NCBI GenBank assembly: GCA_029204225.1 | Contig: CM055113.1 | Location: forward strand, 33,758,329-33,822,328 | Reading direction: 5' to 3' | DNA length: 64,000 nucleotides | Source of the DNA: Diphasiastrum complanatum | Taxonomy: Eukaryota; Streptophyta; Lycopodiopsida; Lycopodiales; Lycopodiaceae | In this document: one piece after another, positions 1 through 10,848 of the stretch | Numbering within the stretch: position 1 is the first letter of the stretch | Layout: the number at the start of each line of letters is the position of its first letter | Made by a program: the position numbers and the translations under genes | Notes under the pieces: model-generated | The model's database searches: none | The model's input: only the letters and a program-made list of their open reading frames with translations | What the model was told of the DNA's origin: nothing

Positions 1-480
1 GAGGATCCTAGTCTTTTCCCTTTGAGGAAAAATCCAACTGACATTGGATATCACCCATGCTCAATGAGTTTCAGTTCCGAAGGTAGCCATCCCAAATGAA
101 AACCAACTGTTCCATGGAAGATCTCCCTTGAAATTGCCCTTTCCAACTTTTGACTTCCTGCTTGCGTCTGGTGGGCATTGTCGCAAATGAAACTAACCCA
201 AGTAACAGGCTAGCCATCCATTCTTTACAAACATCGAGACGTTTTGTTGCCGTTCATGTGCTAGTACTTCCTTGTATCACAAGCAATCATGCAAACCAGG
301 CAAAGCACGAGTACTAAGACTCACCACGAATACATACAAGCAAGACACTCAGGCATGTTTACTAACAGGTAACAAAGACAAGGTCCTCCTTTGAGATAGT
401 CCTGCCAAAGGACCTTTGCCTAGACATGCCCATACAGATCGATCACAGAATCAGCCCATAGAGAACACCCATCCAACTAT
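1..480. other. No gene seen
   Basis: I see no long reading frame, RNA gene or clear repeat here. A short piece near 126-143 reads like the sequence at 11816-11830, where two partial LTR repeats are joined, so this may be a degraded outer part of the same LTR family. Confidence 0.4.
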
Positions 481-935
481 TCGTGCTTTCACCATTAAGT
501 AGCACATTGCCTCAATCATGTCCCACCAAATCTGGTCGATAGCCCTTATAGCTAAATGATCGGCAGCTATCCCGCACCGGCAGCTAACCACCCGTGCTTT
601 ACACCCGAATTCGACCAGCATCTCTGTATCAATGGTTAACCCGTACAGTTCGAATATGTCGCCCCGCACCCCACAAGGTACAGACCGTGCTTTCACATAC
701 CTAGGTAGCACTTTGCCTCATCCGTCCTACGTGCAGACAGTGCCAACCCAAACCGCGAGAACTGACCGTGCTTACACCTCGAGGGCAGCACTTTGACTCA
801 TCAAGTCCCCCATTCTACCGACCACCCGACCATGAATGCACCCGCGCTTACATTGTGGGTAGCACCTTGCACAACAATTATCTTGATGAACCCCAAACAG
901 TGGCCGTTTCCGTGAGATCCGCATAGTTGACCAGC
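480..935. repeat. Degenerate tandem repeat, units about 75-110 bp
   Basis: A motif of the form GTGCTTTCAC followed some 10 bases later by GTAGCACnTTGCCTCATC recurs, diverged, near 483, 594, 690, 768 and 845. The spacing is irregular and the copies have drifted. It lies just upstream of the LTR-like repeat at 960 and may be an internal array of the same long terminal repeat. Short reading frames here are by-products of the repeat. Confidence 0.45.
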
Positions 936-959
936 CAGTCGGCTCTAATACCACATGTA

Positions 960-2013
960 GCGCAGGCATCCCAAAGGGAGCCGGGAACCACGACTTAGCT
1001 TCCCAGCCTTCAACTCTTGCCGTCCAAACTCACTTGACATACAAGCAGCCAACTCGCCAACAACAATCAGACCTAACCAACTGAAAGTTCAAAAACCAAC
1101 ATTGAGATCCAACCTGGCGCCATGCCAGATCGGGGGTCCCGATGTGGGTGACTTCCCTCCAAGCAAGCCGCCCGACATACATCAAACTTAGCCAACTCGA
1201 AGCTTTGTTACAAACGAGTAACATCCATTCCAAGCAAGCGGTCTGACTTACATCATACTTAACCAACTGAAAGCTTCGTCACGAGCGCTGGAAGCCAACC
1301 TGGCACCACGCCAGACTGGACAGCCATAAACAGGTAACTTTCACCCAAGCAAGCCATCCAACTCAGCCGACAAGTTAGAGCCCTTTCCCCAAGAGCTTAA
1401 CCCATTCACGTTCATGCAAGGAACACTCAGAACCACAAGCCACGACATATATGGAGACAACAAGTTCCTGGACCGAATGGTCCCGACAGCATACCGCTGG
1501 CGCCACGGACCGAATGGTCCCGACGACATACCGCTGGCGTCCCGGGATACGACCCTCAGCTATGTGCCAAATTAAAAAGTTTGAAGTGGCCGTACAACTG
1601 GCGCTTTTACCGAACACTGAAACCCAGAAGGTAATCAGAGTCAGTTTGAGAAAAATCCCACTTTATTGATAAATCTGAGAAGGTTACATTTCAAGCGTGT
1701 GACTGACCCTAGTCTCCGAGGCGCTGACATGCCAAGGCGGGCACCAGGACAACATTCCAGCAAGGGAGGCTGAGACTTGGTTGGAGCTCGCCCTGAGTCG
1801 CAACCCGCACTCCCCTATAGTATTGGTGGAATTCGCCACCTCCCCTCATACCAAGTACTCTACCCAGGCTGGTAAAGCACATTTTCTCTCCCTAGAATCT
1901 ATTGATCCCCAGACTTCCTTTAATCATGCCTAGATCGTGCGAGTTGATTGCACATTGATCTGAGCTCTATGGACTTTGCTAGAACCGATCAAAGATTTTT
2001 AGCCATAGGAACT
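960..2013 (+). repeat. LTR-like repeat R, copy 1
   Basis: This segment reappears with scattered substitutions at 11340-11825 and again at 11826-12848. Within it, units built around CCAAGCAAGC and AACCAACT recur near 1020, 1160, 1225 and 1345. Near 1665 is a conserved CTTTATTGATAAATCTGAGA stretch. It ends just before a TGGCGCC primer-binding-like site at 2014, the position expected of a Ty3/gypsy 5' LTR reading on the plus strand. The true 5' edge cannot be set because no target duplication is visible. Confidence 0.6.
1470..1541. repeat. Direct tandem duplication, about 36-bp unit
   Basis: Two adjacent near-identical units carry GACCGAATGGTCCCGAC and then CATACCGCTGGCG. The equivalent places in the other two LTR copies (near 11509 and 12328) have a single unit, so the duplication arose in this copy only. 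Confidence 0.8.
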
Positions 2014-2031
2014 TGGCGCCGGCTGGATTCT
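2014..2031 (+). promoter_or_regulatory. Primer-binding-like site of LTR repeat R
   Basis: TGGCGCC at the end of the LTR-like repeat matches the start of the tRNA-complementary primer site used by many plant gypsy elements; the following bases match less well. In the other copy (near 12851) the site has drifted to TGGTGTC. Inference from position and seven exact bases. Confidence 0.4.
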
Positions 2032-2126
2032 GGTCACAGTGGCGTCAGGAGCGACGCCGGGAGCAGCAGGGGTGTTGTTGACGCCGGTGGCGCCGAAAGT
2101 AAAGCTTGCAAAGGTAACTTTACAAC

Positions 2127-2209
2127 AGGTAAGGACAAAACTCTTCGGACGTCTAAGCGCAAGGCAAAGGGAATGTGTGCATAAAGACGAGGACGAGGAA
2201 AACCCAAGT
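2127..2209. repeat. 83-bp piece of the non-LTR element inside repeat R
   Basis: These 83 bases match 15633-15715, part of the N-terminal coding region of the non-LTR retrotransposon, with three mismatches by eye. On the minus strand both encode FPRPRLYAHIPFALRLDV. The match stops abruptly at both ends, and repeat R resumes on each side. It looks like templated filler DNA captured during break repair rather than a normal insertion. Confidence 0.85.
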
Positions 2210-2480
2210 TATTTGTGTGATTCCTTGCTGAAAGTCCAATCACCGAAGCTTTGTAGCTGAGCACAAGCCTTGAGCGCTGCCTTGAAAACGTTGTCTAACA
2301 ACTCTCTATAACCCTACTTCTAAATGGATAAACTTCAGTCAGCCTTCAAGCTAAGTGTTGATTGTGATAGTCCTATCCAATTTGACCGCCGTTTTATAAA
2401 AGAAAGCTGATAAAAATGTTGGCATATTCTGACCAAGTTTCGAAGACTCTTGTCTTGATGACATAATTGTTGCTGATATA

Positions 2481-2799
2481 TCCTGAACTAGATCGCGCTG
2501 CTCCAATTTTTCTTTGGACTTCTTCCCACTGGGGCTGCGACCTGGCCACGTTTAGTGTTAGCAACAGTTTTGTGGGTAGTAACCTACCTGTCCGGCTTCC
2601 TAACACCAATCTGCCTATGTTGTTTGCAAGCAACCCTACTATAGAGAGAGAGTTTTTACAGCTTATGAGAAACTGATCCAACACTCTTTCAGGCGCACCG
2701 CGGCCACCTAGCACTTGGTGTGCGCTCTTAGGACGCCCATCATCAACTGTTTACAAATCTGAAAAACACTTCAAGGATCAGCGATTTTTTTCCTCTTGA
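2481..2799. other. No gene seen between repeat R and copia A
   Basis: The stretch connects the end of the shared leader with the start of copia coding sequence. It has no LTR matching the copia 3' end, so the copia element has lost its 5' LTR and leader. The minus-strand frame over 2394-2714 is not recognisable. Confidence 0.4.
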
Positions 2800-3675
2800 A
2801 ACCCTTGGCGCATACGTGATGTGGAGCTGGTACACAATGCATTGTGCGACATTGCAGAACCCTATCAGATGTTTGTGAGTGGAATAGCATCAAGAGAAAG
2901 ATTACCAACCTTTGACGAGCTCACAAAAATCTTGATGCAGGAAGAGCAATGGCGAGAAATGGTGAAAGCTAGACGTCAGAATACTGACGATCAGGCACTT
3001 GCGACACGCCAAAAACAAGGCAAGGACAAGGGCAAGAAGAAGTCTAAACAACAATTTGCCAAGTCTCAAGAGGATGAGGGATCTTCCAGTAAGACCACGA
3101 AAAAAGACAAGTGCTTCCATTGTGGTAAAAAGGGCCATTGGAAGAGTGAATGTCACAAATTCCTGGCAGAACAAGACAAGGGAAAACCAAAGCAAGCAGG
3201 TAACCTTGTCGATGAGGGTGAGATTGAAGACTCTAGCATCTTCATATCTGCATTGTCATCTAATCAAGATGATCAAGCGTGGTATATTGACTCGGGAGCC
3301 ACAAGACACATGACAGATATCAAGAGTTGGTTTAGTAGCCTGGTGTTGGATAATGGAACGTCCGTTTCACAAGCAAATGGTGAGGTGTGCAAGATCAAGG
3401 AGATAGACATTGTTTCAATCCAACTACCTGATGGCAAAAGCAGGATGATCAGGGAGGTACTTTACGTACCAGGTTTGAAGAAAAATCTACTTTCTGTTGG
3501 AGTCATTACTGATCAAAAGTTGAAAGTAGAATTTGCCCATGATCGTTGCTTTGTGCAAGATGTGAACCAAAAGTTCAAAGTTATTGCGGATGGAGTAAGG
3601 GAGCCCAATACAAAATTGTGCAAGTTGAATGCTACAATCAAGGGGCAACATGGACTCGTATCATCCATTCCATAG
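2800..3675 (+). pseudogene. Copia A gag-protease region
   Basis: The frame is open from 2800, with no methionine start because the 5' end is missing. A lysine-rich stretch is followed by a CCHC zinc knuckle CFHCGKKGHWKSEC (about 3115-3155), the nucleic-acid-binding motif of Gag, and then by the aspartic protease active site in WYIDSGATRHM (about 3280-3312). The part after the protease (VLYVPGLKKNLLSVG) is the usual pre-integrase linker of copia polyproteins. The frame ends in TAG at 3673, followed by still-recognisable pre-integrase sequence (LWHRRLGHLN), so this stop is a lesion. Confidence 0.85.
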
Positions 3676-4777
3676 CAAACTGAGTTGTGGCATAGGAGGC
3701 TTGGTCACTTGAACTTGGGAAGCCTCAGTTTGATGAGGAAATTGGAGATGGTAACATGATTGCCTACTATAGAAGACCACTTGAAATCGATGTGTATATG
3801 GGAAGCAGCATCGTGAGAAGTTCAATAAAGGTGGTGTTGCAAGAGCAAAGAACATCTTGGATTTAATCCACACAGATTTATGCGGGCCTATAAGGACCAT
3901 GTCCTTAGGTAAAACCTTCTATTTCATGACATTTATTGATGATATGTCACGTAAGACATGGATCTTCTTATTGAAGAAGAAATCAGATGCATTTGACAAT
4001 TTCAAGAGTTTCAAAGCATTGGTCGAAAATCAGACAGGTAGGAAGATCAAAGTCTTAAGATCAGATAGTGGAGGTGAGTACAAGTCTAATGACTTCAATG
4101 ATCTTTGTGATCAATGTGGGATTAAAAGACAATTTACACAGGCTCATACTCTTGCTCTCAATGGTGTAGCTGAGCGCAAGAATCGTACGATTATGAAAAG
4201 TGCCAGATCTATGCTAGCTGAAATGAAACTACCAAAAGATTTTTGGTTAGAAGCATGCAGTACGGCAGTCTATCTTCAAAATAGAAGTCCTACTATTGCC
4301 ATACCAAAGATAACACCTGAGGAAGCATTCACGAAGAAGAAGCCAAAGGTGAACCACTTGCGAATCTTGGGATGTAAGGCCTTTGTACACATTCCTAAGG
4401 AAGAGAGACGTAAACTTGATGTGAAAGCTATCAAGTGTATATTCCTAGGATATGATGAACGTGTGAAGGGCTACAGATGTTTTGATCCAGTGGAAAACAA
4501 AATTCATATAAGCCGTGATGTTATCTTTGATGAATCCAAGATGTATGAAGATGAGGATGTCGAGAAGATAGATACATCCAGTGGGAAAGAGGGTATAGTG
4601 AGGATACCTCCTGATGATGATCCAGTCATTGACCTTCCAAGTGATGAACATGAGGATACATCTCAAGATACTACTACTCAACCTCAAGAGACAAGTTGGA
4701 GAGGTAGAGACAGACCTTTTGGTGCAAGAAGGATTGAAGTTGTAGGTAACAAACACAAGGAGAAGGATGTACCGTGA
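3676..4777 (+). pseudogene. Copia A integrase
   Basis: A degenerate HHCC-type zinc-binding region with stop and frame change (3676-3856) leads into an open frame from 3857. Core integrase residues are visible: HTDLCGPI at the start, the second aspartate in LRSDSGGEY (about 4054) and the glutamate in NGVAERKNRT (about 4165). The downstream GCKAFVHIPKEERRKLD to FLGYDE segment is the conserved post-core region of copia integrases. A stop at 4775 separates it from reverse transcriptase. Confidence 0.85.
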
Positions 4778-5656
4778 GATACATTTTCACCAGGAAGACG
4801 ATCACTTGACAGGAAGCTCCCTAAGTGGTTTGAGAAATTGTTGGAGAGCCGTGACATGGATGACTTTCCAGGATCATCTAGCCAGTGAGAGCTACTAAGA
4901 TCAACAAGAGAGAAGACACAACCTAAAAGGTATGAAGCAAATTATGCTCTCTTATCTAGCATTATTCAAAGCAAAGAACCTTCGACTTATGGTGAAGTGA
5001 AAGATGATGACATTTGGGTCAAGGCCATGGGAGAGGAGATGAAGTCAACTGCTAAGCATGGCACATGGGACTTAGTAGAACCACCAGTTGGCAAGAAACC
5101 CATTTGTTGCAAATGGGTATACATGACTAAGTACCATGCAGATGGAAGTATAGCAAAGCACAAGGCAAGATTGGTGATCAAAGGGTATGCACAAAGTAAA
5201 GGCATCGACTATGAGGAAACCTTTGCGCCAATATGTAAGTGGAATACTCTACGCCTACTTGTTGCTTTAGCTTCACATTTTGGTTGGCCTTTGCATCAGA
5301 TGGATGTGAAATCTGCTTTTCTAAATGGTGAGTTAGAAGAAGAGGTGTTCATGGATCAACCTGAAGGCTTTATAGAAAAGGGACAGGAACATAAAGTATG
5401 TCACTTGAAAAAAGCGCTTTATGGTCTTAAACGGGCACCATGTGCGTGGTATAGCAGGATTGATGCCTACTTTCGTTCAAAGGGGATGGTGAGAACACAT
5501 TCTAATCCAAATCTATATGTCTTATGCTTTGATGATATGGTTGCTTTGATTGCTCTTTATGTTGATGACTTGATTATTACAGGAAATAATCAAGAGATGA
5601 TAGATATGATCAAGAAAGACCTCATGGAACAATTCGAGATGACAGATCTCAACTGA
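4778..5656 (+). pseudogene. Copia A reverse transcriptase (RVT_2)
   Basis: The best-preserved part is open from about 4997. It carries WDLVEPPVGKKPI, KWVYMTKYHADGSI and KARLVIKGYAQ, then MDVKSAFLNGELEEEV with the first catalytic aspartate, LKKALYGLKRAP, and the active-site motif YVDDL (about 5558). It ends in TGA at 5654, where family members continue into the connection and RNase H region, so the stop is a lesion. Confidence 0.9.
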
Positions 5657-6510
5657 TGCATTATTGCCTTGGAGTAGAGGTGTGACAAAAAGGACACAAT
5701 GTGGGTTTAACACAGGTGAAGTATGTCAAAGAGTTGCTACACAGGTTTAAATTGCAGTATTGCAAACCAGTGAATGCTCCTATTGAACCCGGTAAAAAGC
5801 TTTCTAAGCTTGATGAGTCACAATCATTTGATGCTACGTTGTATAGGCAGTTAGTAGAGAGCTTACCTTACCACGACTAGACCAGATATATGCTATGATG
5901 TTGGCATTGTAAGTCAGTTTATGGCAGCACCTATGGAAACGCATTGGAAGACAGCTAAACGCATTTTGCGTTATGTGAAAGGCACTTCAGATTATGGCTT
6001 GATTTACAGGAAGCATGATGGTTTACCTGAGTTGTGTGGCTATGTGGATGCAGATTGGGAAGGTGACTATGATGATCGTAGATCCACCACAGGGTATGTA
6101 TTCCAGTTTTGTGGTAGTTGCTTTTCCTGGTCTAGTAAGAAGCAAAGTACAATTGCTCTATCCACCACAGAAGCAGAGTACAAGGCAATGTGTAGTGCAG
6201 CACAAGAAGCTATATAGTTGAGACAAATCTTGGAAGAAGTTGGCATGAAGCAGAAAAATCCCATGACATTACATAGCGACAGTCAGGGTGGCATTCAACT
6301 AGCAAAGAATCCAGTGTTCCATGTGAGAACCAAACACATTGAGATTCAGTATCACTTTATACGTGAGAGGCTATTGAGTCGTGAAATTCATGTTGTTCAG
6401 TGTAGCACAGAAGAACAACATTAACTAGCTGATATTTTCACTAAGCCACTTATTGGAGAAAAGTTTGATAAGTTTAGATCAAAGCTTTATGTACTTAAAG
6501 TTTGTTGACT
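5657..6510 (+). pseudogene. Copia A RNase H and C-terminus
   Basis: After a broken connection region, a frame from 5921 shows YVDADWEGDYDDRRSTTGY and ALSTTEAEYKAM, with the acidic residues typical of copia RNase H. A TAG at 6215 and a TAA at 6422 interrupt it, but the frame resumes each time (HSDSQGGIQLAKNPVFH, then LADIFTKPL). It ends at about 6508, close to the polypurine tract. Confidence 0.85.
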
Positions 6511-6550
6511 TTAAAGCTATGTATATGACTGTATAAAAAGTAGACTCTAC

Positions 6551-6564
6551 TTTAAGGGAGAGAG
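6551..6564 (+). promoter_or_regulatory. Polypurine tract of copia A
   Basis: TTTAAGGGAGAGAG lies just after the RNase H end and directly before the presumed 3' LTR. The minus strand at 26764-26782 has the same TTAAGGGAGAGAGTTAGAA junction, which supports this as a family-specific polypurine tract and LTR start. Confidence 0.7.
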
Positions 6565-6910
6565 TTAGAATTAAAGTAGAATCATTGTGTCACTGTACTG
6601 TGGGTCCTATAGGATCAGTTGGCCTCGTCACGAGGCAAGTTGACGGGACACGCGTCCCGCCAACGGCAACCTGGGTCATGCATGGGTTGCCTGAGTAAAC
6701 AATTATCTGTACAATGTAATTTCATTTTGAGAAATACAGTTGCTATGTGAGCTTGATGTGGAGGGTGTTTTTTGTTTGTGTTACTGTGTAGCTTGATCTG
6801 TTTTTTTGTTCGAAGCAGATTCGAAGTTTAACTAGTATTCCTCGGCTCTCAGTCTTCGTTCGTCTCATCTTCTCAGAGACCTCCTCACTCTAAGGTGAGA
6901 GGTGCTCTTG
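6564..6910 (+). repeat. 3' LTR of copia A (right edge uncertain)
   Basis: The LTR should begin at or next to 6564, after the polypurine tract. It contains an inverted motif around GACGGGACACGCGTCCCGCC (about 6641-6662). No second copy exists in the window, so the end is a guess. Confidence 0.45.
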
Positions 6911-7560
6911 GTAGCTCTTGAAGGGGGATGGATGGAATTTGCAGTCGCGAGACTGTCATGACAACCACGATCCTCTTGCGACTCGGATGGAGTTCAGATG
7001 CGATCGTTGGACACTGCCAACTGAATCACTCCTACAGTCCTCCAGAATGTAGTCAGGCACTGCTGATCTACATTTATAAAATTACTGCAGCATTCAACAT
7101 AGTTTCAATCAAGCTGCAGAACTCAGACACACAATTAATAGCATACGCATTCGCATTCGAGATCAGACACAACAAGAAAAATCATCTATATTGATCTTTC
7201 TCTGATTTTTCAAGCACTGCATGCAAATCCACGCATTGCGTTGGTGTGGAAGAAAAACGGTTCTCTCACAAATGTATATCTTGCTTACTAGCGGACTTTG
7301 GATCTCTATGGATCCTGATCACAGAACTCGTCTCGCACGCAGGCGGACTTATTGTCTGTATTTTGTCTTGATTGCTTACTAGCATTAGACTACTACACTA
7401 CACTATATGTGTATTCTATCATCTCTGCTAATGTGTATGTCAAGTATCATCCAGTAAGTATAGTCGCTCTATGTAAATCTAAGATTAGAGTGATTAAGCA
7501 TCTACAACTAATCAGGGAATTACAAGAGTGGCAGATTAGCCACGACCTAAAGTGTATCTG
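6911..7560. other. No gene seen
   Basis: Only short frames with no recognisable motif. It may include the rest of the copia A LTR or unrelated old repeat DNA. Confidence 0.3.
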
Positions 7561-7654
7561 CTGACGTCATGCCATCAGATCAGATATTTGTACTTTTGGG
7601 TACTTGCGTGATCTTTGCTGGTACTCTGTGGAGCATGGAGGGCAGGAGAAGGTT

Positions 7655-7900
7655 TTGTTTCCGTCATTGGTTTTCTTTCCATCGTTGGTTCCGTTTCCAT
7701 CGTTGGTTTTGTTTTGGTCGTTTGCCTGTACTGGACCGCAAAATATTTTTGTGCCAGACGCAAAAGATTCTCGTTCGTGAATCTTTTGTGTTCGCGAACC
7801 GTTCGTCTTCGTCTCCTTTGACATTCGTGTTCGCGAAACTTTTCGTGCTTCGTGTCTCCTGACTTTCATGTTCGCGAACATCTTCGTTAGACTGAGGGTT
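7655..7900. repeat. Minisatellite and TTCGCGAAC repeats
   Basis: From about 7660 to 7720 an 18-bp unit built on CATCGTTGGTTCCGTTTC is repeated three to four times. From about 7770 to 7890 the motif TTCGCGAA or TTCGTGAA recurs, with GTGTTCGCGAAC at intervals of some 35-60 bases. Both strands carry frames because the repeats lack stops; I do not regard them as genes. Confidence 0.65.
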
Positions 7901-8359
7901 GAAAGCTAGCAAGGCTTTGTAGTTAGAACATTTTGTTTCTTTAGCATCTTGGGGATTCGTTAGAATCAGCCAACAATGGTTGAGATTGTGCACGTGAAAG
8001 CATATGTTGGCCATAAGATCCTAAAGAACCAATGGGATTGGCTTGAAGGGTGCCCTGAAAAAGCCTTAAAGAATTGAAGGGTTTTTTACACTTCAACTTC
8101 TTTAAAAATTTTCAATGTGAAATTGGAGTTGAGTCCCCAAATTCACGAAGTTTGAAGTTATTTCATTGTGAAGAAACAATGCATTTTCTATGAGGGCACA
8201 TATCTTTTGGGTCTTTTCTCCGTTTAGGACCATCCAAAAGCCAAAATCTTCCAAATTAAGGGTAGAAAAGGACTGTACCCTGAAAGTACGATACCTTAAA
8301 ATAGAGTGATTGTCGTAGAGAAAGTGTTTGGAGCGTGCCAAAAGTCTTTTCACCATTCC

Positions 8360-8825
8360 AGAATTCATTGTTATGTGAAGGGTACGTTAACCCATGGATT
8401 GTTGTATGAGAGGCAACATACTTTACCACTTTTACAGGGCTTTGTTGATGCAGATTGGGCATCATGTATTGATGACAGGAGATCTACCACAGGTTATATC
8501 ATGTTGTTAATGTTGTATTTTCTTGGTCAAGTAAGAAACATGACACAGTTGCTCTTTCTACTACAGAAGCAGAATATAAAGCACCATGTTCAGCTACGCA
8601 GGAAGCAGTTTGGCTAAGAAGAATGTTAGAAGACATTTGAATTTTGTAGAATAAGCCTACTGTGATTAGATGTGACAGTCAGAGTGCTATACAGCTAGCT
8701 AAAAATCTTGTATTTCATGCACGCACGAAGCATATAAAAATTAAGTATCATTTCATTAGAGAGAAGTTATTATCTAATGAGATAGACGTAGAGATTGACC
8801 AACTAGCTGCCTACTTGGCATGACC
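8360..8825 (+). pseudogene. Copia RNase H fragment
   Basis: The translation shows FVDADWASCIDDRRSTTGY, then ALSTTEAEYKA in a shifted frame, then [12 protein letters not shown] and [19 protein letters not shown]. This is copia RNase H with frame changes and stops and no other polyprotein part next to it. It differs from the copy in copia A, so it is a separate relic. Confidence 0.8.
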
Positions 8826-9176
8826 CTTGGAATGAGGCTAGGTTGACAAATTAGGGCAAGAAAGCCAAGTTAACTTCCTTATTACATGCTGGAAATTTCC
8901 TAACTTTACAAAGAAAGAGACTTTTGTATGTAGAAGACTCTCCATAGTGATCACTTAGAAAAATTTTGAGGTCTCATTGGCAATATCAAGCTACTCCACA
9001 TTGTGCATTGAGTTTTTATGATCAAAATACAATTAAAACTTAATGTGGATGTTGTAAATCCACATAATTTTCAAAAAAGCAATTGTAAGTATCTTAATCT
9101 TTTGGGTTTCTTGTCATTTTTCAACACGTAATTGTACTTATGAATGATAATTTATGATTATTTAGTATTGCAGATC

Positions 9177-9985
9177 TATATCCATCAAATATACATGGAT
9201 GGGAACTTGTAACATCCCTTTCAGGTATTATAGATGTCATCCATTCAAAAATTGGCAAATTGCAATACAAAGGACGAACGGCAAAAGAACTTGTAGATTC
9301 TAGAATGTTTTTTTATGATGCTATGTATTCCAGACTTGAATGGAGGAATAGGAAAACTAGAGTGTATATTTTTACCTGATTTTCAAGATAACGATTGGTG
9401 GATTGCACTCAACAACAATATAATAAAGTCTTTTCGTTCCAAACTATATAATCATGTACAAAAGTCACTCTAAATTAATACTGGTGGATCAAAAATTGTG
9501 CACTTAAGCTGGTTTGTTCCAATATCAACGTTTGTCAACTCTTTTTCAAACATTGAGGGTTGTCAAACCCCCACATTGTTTGTTTGCAAAAATCTATTAG
9601 ATGATTTTTTATTTAAATTCATGGACAAATGTTGGGATAAAAATCCACTACAAATATAGAATGTAGAATCAAATATTCATCCATATTCTTTAGATACAAT
9701 ATAGAAAAGCAAATGCTTAGTATGGTGTTTTATTATCAGAGATGGAAAAAAGACAATGGTACTTGGACCCCATTAGATCAAGATCTAGATAGCATTGGAC
9801 ACGCTAATCGTATATGCAGTGATATCATGGCAAATGGGGATTTACTTACTACTATTGAGGTTGAGCAAGATTGGAACTTATTCTACTTTAGAACGGAGCT
9901 GATACTTTTACAACAAAATATCCTTGAATATTTCAGCTTTATATTAAATGGAAAATTGGTATGTAATATCTATTTATCGGTATAA
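9177..9985 (+). pseudogene. Unrecognised coding-like relic
   Basis: A splice-acceptor-like TATTGCAG ends at about 9173 and is followed by a frame containing WELVTSLSGIIDVIHSKIGK and SRLEWRNRKTRVYIF. The sense then continues in another frame (LPDFQDNDWWIALNNNIIKS) and later, from 9713, in a third (RWKKDNGTWTPLDQDLDSIG). The piece ends near a donor-like GGTATGTAA at about 9958. The amino-acid make-up looks like real protein broken by frameshifts. I cannot name a family. Confidence 0.35.
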
Positions 9986-10628
9986 TTTGTATTCATTTTC
10001 CTTTTTTTTGTCAATATTATGATCACTGACTGTACCTCGAATAATGTATGTTTGTGCAGATACGTAAATGACATGCAGACAAAATCAAATGCAAAGATTT
10101 GGGAGGAATTGTTCAGATAATAGAGCAATCATGATACAAGATACTAAATTATAGATGCTTGCAAGATTTGTAAACTCTCATAAATATTAATATATTTCTC
10201 AATTTTTGAGAATGTACATGTGTGTCCTATATTTACAATGGATGCCTTCCCCCATTGTTTCTACATTTTTATAAGCCCATATTTATTCACAAGGCAGTAC
10301 ATAAAAAATGTACATTGTTACTTAATCTATTGTTTTTGTACATCTCAAAAAAATATGGGTTGTCTCCACCCTGCACATGTGTCAGCTATGGACTGAATTG
10401 CCCCTTATCAGATTACAAATCTAAAATAACCAAGTTAATCAAGGTAACATAGTTAGAACATTAACTAGTTTATTTACCTCTCGTATATTTGGAGCCCCAG
10501 ATTGCAGGATGTACCACTCTAAAAAGTCCTACACATTGCGGATGGAGAACCAGCCACAAGTTGACTGAAATCACAAGAGGTATAATAGGTCAGTTGTGCA
10601 CTCAAAGAAAACAAAATCTATTTACTTA

Positions 10629-10848
10629 TCAAATAAAATGATGAAAAATACTTATTTCCGCATCAACAATCTCCAGTTGGCTATTTACAATGGCTCCATC
10701 CGACTTGGGAAAATACTGCACCATCTTACTGTACATGGAGTCCACTTCGGCATGGGTGGATCTTCGGGAATTCATCTTTAAATAGATAGGATTAATGTTT
10801 TCATCTGAATCTGCCCTTAGGGATCTAATGTGCATGCTCCAATGACGA
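10629..10848 (-). pseudogene. Unrecognised exon-like segment
   Basis: On the minus strand a pyrimidine-rich acceptor (CTTGTTTGTAG) is followed by an open frame of about 70 residues containing RHWSMHIRSLRADSDEN and HAEVDSMYSKMVQYFPKSDG, ending in TGA at 10629. It could be the last exon of a gene or part of a transposon. No partner exon was recognised on the right. Confidence 0.3.

Larger units (their letters stand above)
2014..2480 (+). mobile_element. Leader of LTR repeat R, copy 1
   Basis: Sequence after the primer-like site is shared with 12849-13448, ending in a common stretch from about 2280 to 2480. About 210 bp found in the second copy (about 12952-13160) is missing here and replaced by 83 bp of unrelated sequence at 2127-2209. 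The complementary strand of the second copy has a 102-codon frame that could be transposon coding sequence, but I do not recognise it. Confidence 0.55.
2800..6910 (+). mobile_element. Ty1/copia retrotransposon A, 5'-truncated and decayed
   Basis: Gag, protease, integrase, reverse transcriptase and RNase H follow in copia order on one strand, ending in a polypurine tract and the start of a 3' LTR. There is no 5' LTR or primer-binding site upstream. Stops at about 3673, 3757, 4775, 5654, 6215 and 6422, plus frame changes, make it non-autonomous. The right edge is approximate because there is no second LTR to compare. Confidence 0.85.

Noticed and set aside
3857-4777. Copia A integrase as a host gene of its own
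   Set aside because: Although open for 306 codons, it is flanked in order by gag, protease and reverse transcriptase of the same element.
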